DNA from: Chryseobacterium elymi
Lineage (GTDB): Bacteria; Bacteroidota; Bacteroidia; Flavobacteriales; Weeksellaceae
NCBI RefSeq assembly: GCF_003385495.1
Contig: NZ_QNUH01000028.1
Span: forward strand, 1-33,768
Length of the DNA: 33,768 nucleotides
Reading direction: 5' to 3'
Shown: positions 32,601-33,768 of the stretch, in pieces
How positions within the stretch are numbered: the stretch's first letter is position 1
Layout of the letters: each line of letters starts with the position of its first letter
The notes under the pieces: model-generated
What the model was told of the DNA's origin: nothing
Seen by the model: the letters and a program-made list of their open reading frames with translations, nothing else
Databases searched by the model: none
Made by a program: the position numbers and the translations under genes

Positions 32601-32639
32601 TCATTCAAACTGATTTTAACGAATAAAAAAAATGATTAA
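29628..32639 (+). CDS. Propeller-type sensor histidine kinase
   Basis: This 1003-residue protein starts with GTG, needed to include the signal peptide (AFLFFFFSIICSQQ). The periplasmic part (about 20-630) has regulator-propeller repeats, for example NGLPQNSIKDIIKDKYGFIW, IIQSKDGNFWITTSGKG, and EDQNAFFWIPTNNGLY. Then come a Y_Y_Y domain (about 640-705), a membrane helix (about 720-737), a coiled coil, the H-box THDITTPVKF with H789, the N-box NLLDNSVKF, and ATP-binding boxes RDTGIGMD and YGMGLHLVLQLL. It resembles the hybrid two-component sensors of Bacteroidetes, but the receiver and output domain are a separate gene overlapping its end by eight bases. The ligand is not predictable. Confidence 0.92.
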   Translation: MQKYTSAFLFFFFSIICSQQYNIQSYNTDNGLPQNSIKDIIKDKYGFIWLTTENGIVRYDGMKFVVYKNLPLNNQRFTFFYGYPEKDSIFTTGDSGKTLLINKRSPKVTKTSKRNVDFITRDNVNYFLYSSNYIYTTSPGISLYFPCQEGIYFIRENSIKYINNLSKAEENLNIKAKYKNIARIFVIDKSVFFIDYQSKKIQKIERGKIVSSYHEPLLTDPKSKVYWSRVNNQVFIFNRNSIYLCNYEDNRFKISKLVELDDISENIISVYYDKTYRRLYLGSSTYGLQIVSFTDFTTVQRPPSKPESVFYATLPYGSSSVINTYGEVYNRDGLVQDKHFKSIIPFFLAYDQEDNIIARKASDLLLYQKKKAYTRTVSKRNTILIDFFFDTKRYYAFEALEKMDGTIGYSGVLMIYNDLSFKTVKKRVFFNDEPTKFLKFDKDYLLAGTTKGLYKVSLKTNKIINLNPNTELSIRNIIQSKDGNFWITTSGKGFYLLKNNRLIKMPYDVDNNISSSHTILEDQNAFFWIPTNNGLYKVPESQLLQYVQDKKTRVNYYRFSKVSGFKTNEFNGGSNVCGNKLGNGEFVLPSLDGLVFFNPTEIKSYYPESIHIERAVIDNKEQYFDKVLNLKPESNRIDIFIDVPYYSNPDNLIIEAKLSGIPNANWEPIEKDGKFSISNLAYGNHSFVVRTLISDKGEYLYKKINIIIPPYFYQRVWFKMLLSSIILFLLYFLVKWRIHFLEKKNHELEEIISSRTKSLSDTVEKLEITKIKLHKEIEQQKKLIGTITHDITTPVKFIALTAKEALNKNEYSGQQNEKILNSIYKSSDQLYNFTITLKEYADIYTHHQSDKTELYSLYKLIEEKKILFNAIAENNNTVIINNVDKTLWVWISKNILSAIVHNLLDNSVKFTKDGFITIESYVEGNIIILQIRDTGIGMDEKKIEYYTKLQGNIENEKLLLQKYGMGLHLVLQLLQMIEGKIVLKKNKLKGTSFKLILTNKKND

Positions 32640-33246
32640 GAATATTCTTATTGCTGATGATCACGACATTGTTCTGGTAGGTACAAGCATGATTTTAGAG
32701 TCACGGATTCCAGGGGTCATTATAGACCAGGCTGAAGATTATCCGCAAGCCCTTGGAAAAATTTCAGAACGGAAATACGATCTTGTTATTCTGGATATCA
32801 ATATGCCGGAAAGCAAAAATAAAAAAATGATTACCGAAATTAAGGCGTTGGATCCTGCAATAAAAATACTGATATTTTCGGCTTATGAAGAAGAAGTAGC
32901 CGTACAGTATATCAAAGAAGGCGCTAACGGATACATCAGCAAGCTAAGCAAATCGGAGGAAATCTCGGATGCTGTAAACAAAATGTTTTCTGACGGCTTC
33001 TACTACCCTTCTTCTATTGTACAGCAATTGCTTCAGGAATCTCCATTAGATTCTATAAAGAATTTATCTATGAGAGAGTATGAAATTTTCATTTTAATGG
33101 TACAGGGCAACGGCAATTTAGAAATTTCCAATAAAATGGGGATACAGATGCCGACTATCAGTACTTATAAGAAAAGAATTCACAATAAACTCAAAACCAA
33201 AAACCTAGCAGATCTTATTAAGTTATATCAAACCTATATTACCTAA
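32632..33246 (+). CDS. NarL-type response regulator of the propeller kinase
   Basis: This 204-residue protein has a receiver domain (D9/D10, phospho-acceptor D55 in LVILDINMPE, IFSAYEE, GYISKLS) and a LuxR-type helix-turn-helix (LSMREYEIFILMVQGNGNLE, ISNKMGIQMPTISTYKKRI). It overlaps the kinase by eight bases, so it is almost certainly its partner. It is a close paralogue of the regulator at 23088. The secreted protein gene downstream, with inverted repeats in between, is a possible target. Confidence 0.93.
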   Translation: MIKNILIADDHDIVLVGTSMILESRIPGVIIDQAEDYPQALGKISERKYDLVILDINMPESKNKKMITEIKALDPAIKILIFSAYEEEVAVQYIKEGANGYISKLSKSEEISDAVNKMFSDGFYYPSSIVQQLLQESPLDSIKNLSMREYEIFILMVQGNGNLEISNKMGIQMPTISTYKKRIHNKLKTKNLADLIKLYQTYIT

Positions 33247-33268
33247 TTTCTCTTTATAAGTCACATCG

Positions 33269-33286
33269 TGTAGAAAATTTTCTACA
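33269..33286. repeat. 18-bp perfect palindrome after the response regulator
   Basis: TGTAGAAAATTTTCTACA is its own reverse complement. A related imperfect pair, CTACGAAA...TTTTTGTAG, follows at about 33303-33328. It may be an operator or a weak terminator of the regulator gene. Confidence 0.5.
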
Positions 33287-33449
33287 TAAACCATTATTTT
33301 ATTCTACGAAACGCAATGATTTTTGTAGTAATATTTCTATATTTTTACATTATGAATAAACGAGCTTAAATTTTACAAGCAAAAAACATGCAAATTCATA
33401 ATTTTTTAATACTAAGTAACCTAAAGTTAACGCATTATAAAATAAATTT

Positions 33450-33470
33450 ATTATGTAACGCATACATAAT
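33450..33470. repeat. Inverted repeat before the terminal secreted protein gene
   Basis: ATTATGTA/TACATAAT (33450-33457 with 33463-33470) surrounds ACGCA. The word TAACGCAT occurs at about 33428 and again in this repeat, giving two phased half-sites. It is 46 bases upstream of the ATG at 33516, a position typical of operators. Confidence 0.45.
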
Positions 33471-33515
33471 TTAAATATAAAGCTAATCTGTAAAACTGAA
33501 ATAAAACTGAAAATA

Positions 33516-33768
33516 ATGCTAAAAAAAATTACAAAATTGGGACAAATAGTGGGGCTGGTGACCTCATCCGTCATTTTTGCACAATCTGGAAATGTAGGAA
33601 TAAATACTCCAAATCCGGGATCTACAATGGATGTCAATGGTTCTATAGCTGCCCATTATCTTGCAGTAACTGCAGCTGTTTACAATTTAAATTCGTCGGA
33701 TTTTCATGTCTCTTATAATGGTACCGCCAATGCGGTATTCAATCTTCCTGCAGCCATCAGCGGAGTGG
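33516..33768 (+). CDS. Secreted surface protein, N-terminal part (cut by window end)
   Basis: The first 84 codons are visible. A signal peptide (ITKLGQIVGLVTSSVIFAQ) is followed by SGNVGINTPNPGSTMDVNGS, a tail-fibre-like motif that begins many chryseobacterial secreted proteins. After that comes IAAHYLAVTAAVYNLNSSDF. Such proteins are often type IX secretion substrates with a C-terminal sorting signal, which lies outside the window. Confidence 0.8.
   Translation, partial: MLKKITKLGQIVGLVTSSVIFAQSGNVGINTPNPGSTMDVNGSIAAHYLAVTAAVYNLNSSDFHVSYNGTANAVFNLPAAISGV

Overview
The window reads as a chromosomal segment of a low-GC flavobacterium of the Chryseobacterium/Elizabethkingia type (Weeksellaceae). 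This rests on a gliding-type lipoprotein isomerase (GldI-like), many small secreted or lipoprotein genes, Bacteroidetes-type promoters (TTG, about 18-20 bases, TAnnTTTG), very little Shine-Dalgarno signal, and protein sequences that look chryseobacterial. No rRNA, tRNA, CRISPR array, transposase or prophage was seen.

Layout. 1-5.9 kb: a secreted protein of unknown function, a gldI/cyclophilin-FKBP lipoprotein pair, a 182-bp inverted-repeat element, a spondin-type lipoprotein, and ilvE. 6-10.1 kb: mnmD, a Nudix hydrolase, a DUF4294 protein, an M42 aminopeptidase, a small membrane protein and rpe. 10.4-12.3 kb: a compact operon of a short exported Cys-containing peptide, a DUF692/MNIO iron enzyme and a DUF1772 membrane protein. 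It looks like a ribosomally made, post-translationally modified peptide (RiPP) cluster and is the strongest candidate for an undescribed system. 12.5-18 kb: housekeeping genes ndk, rsgA, DAHP synthase/chorismate mutase and dnaX. The DAHP synthase gene has a 42-residue leader peptide packed with Phe/Tyr/Trp codons, and dnaX carries an A10 slip site that separates gamma and tau reading frames. 18-20 kb: a cysteate/serine acyltransferase-type PLP enzyme followed by a TetR regulator, possibly sulfonolipid or sphingolipid metabolism.

20.3-33.2 kb is rich in signalling genes: an AraC-type small regulator, a PAS-LuxR regulator, three NarL-type response regulators, one two-helix membrane histidine kinase, one periplasmic-propeller histidine kinase, and a 124-codon relic that appears to be a decayed propeller kinase still overlapping its response regulator. 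Between a thermonuclease gene and one response regulator lie three tandem, diverged copies of a unit of about 355 bp. Each holds a two-way terminator hairpin, a 16-bp ATCGAT palindrome and conserved short reading frames. The window ends inside a secreted protein gene.

A further small-scale pattern is a nine-codon reading frame, MFNLSFHGY, with a sigma54-like promoter and its own terminator at 13.1 kb. It has a same-length relative at 10.27 kb and a weaker one at 22.46 kb. All functional statements come from reading the sequence and from family knowledge; no database search was run.
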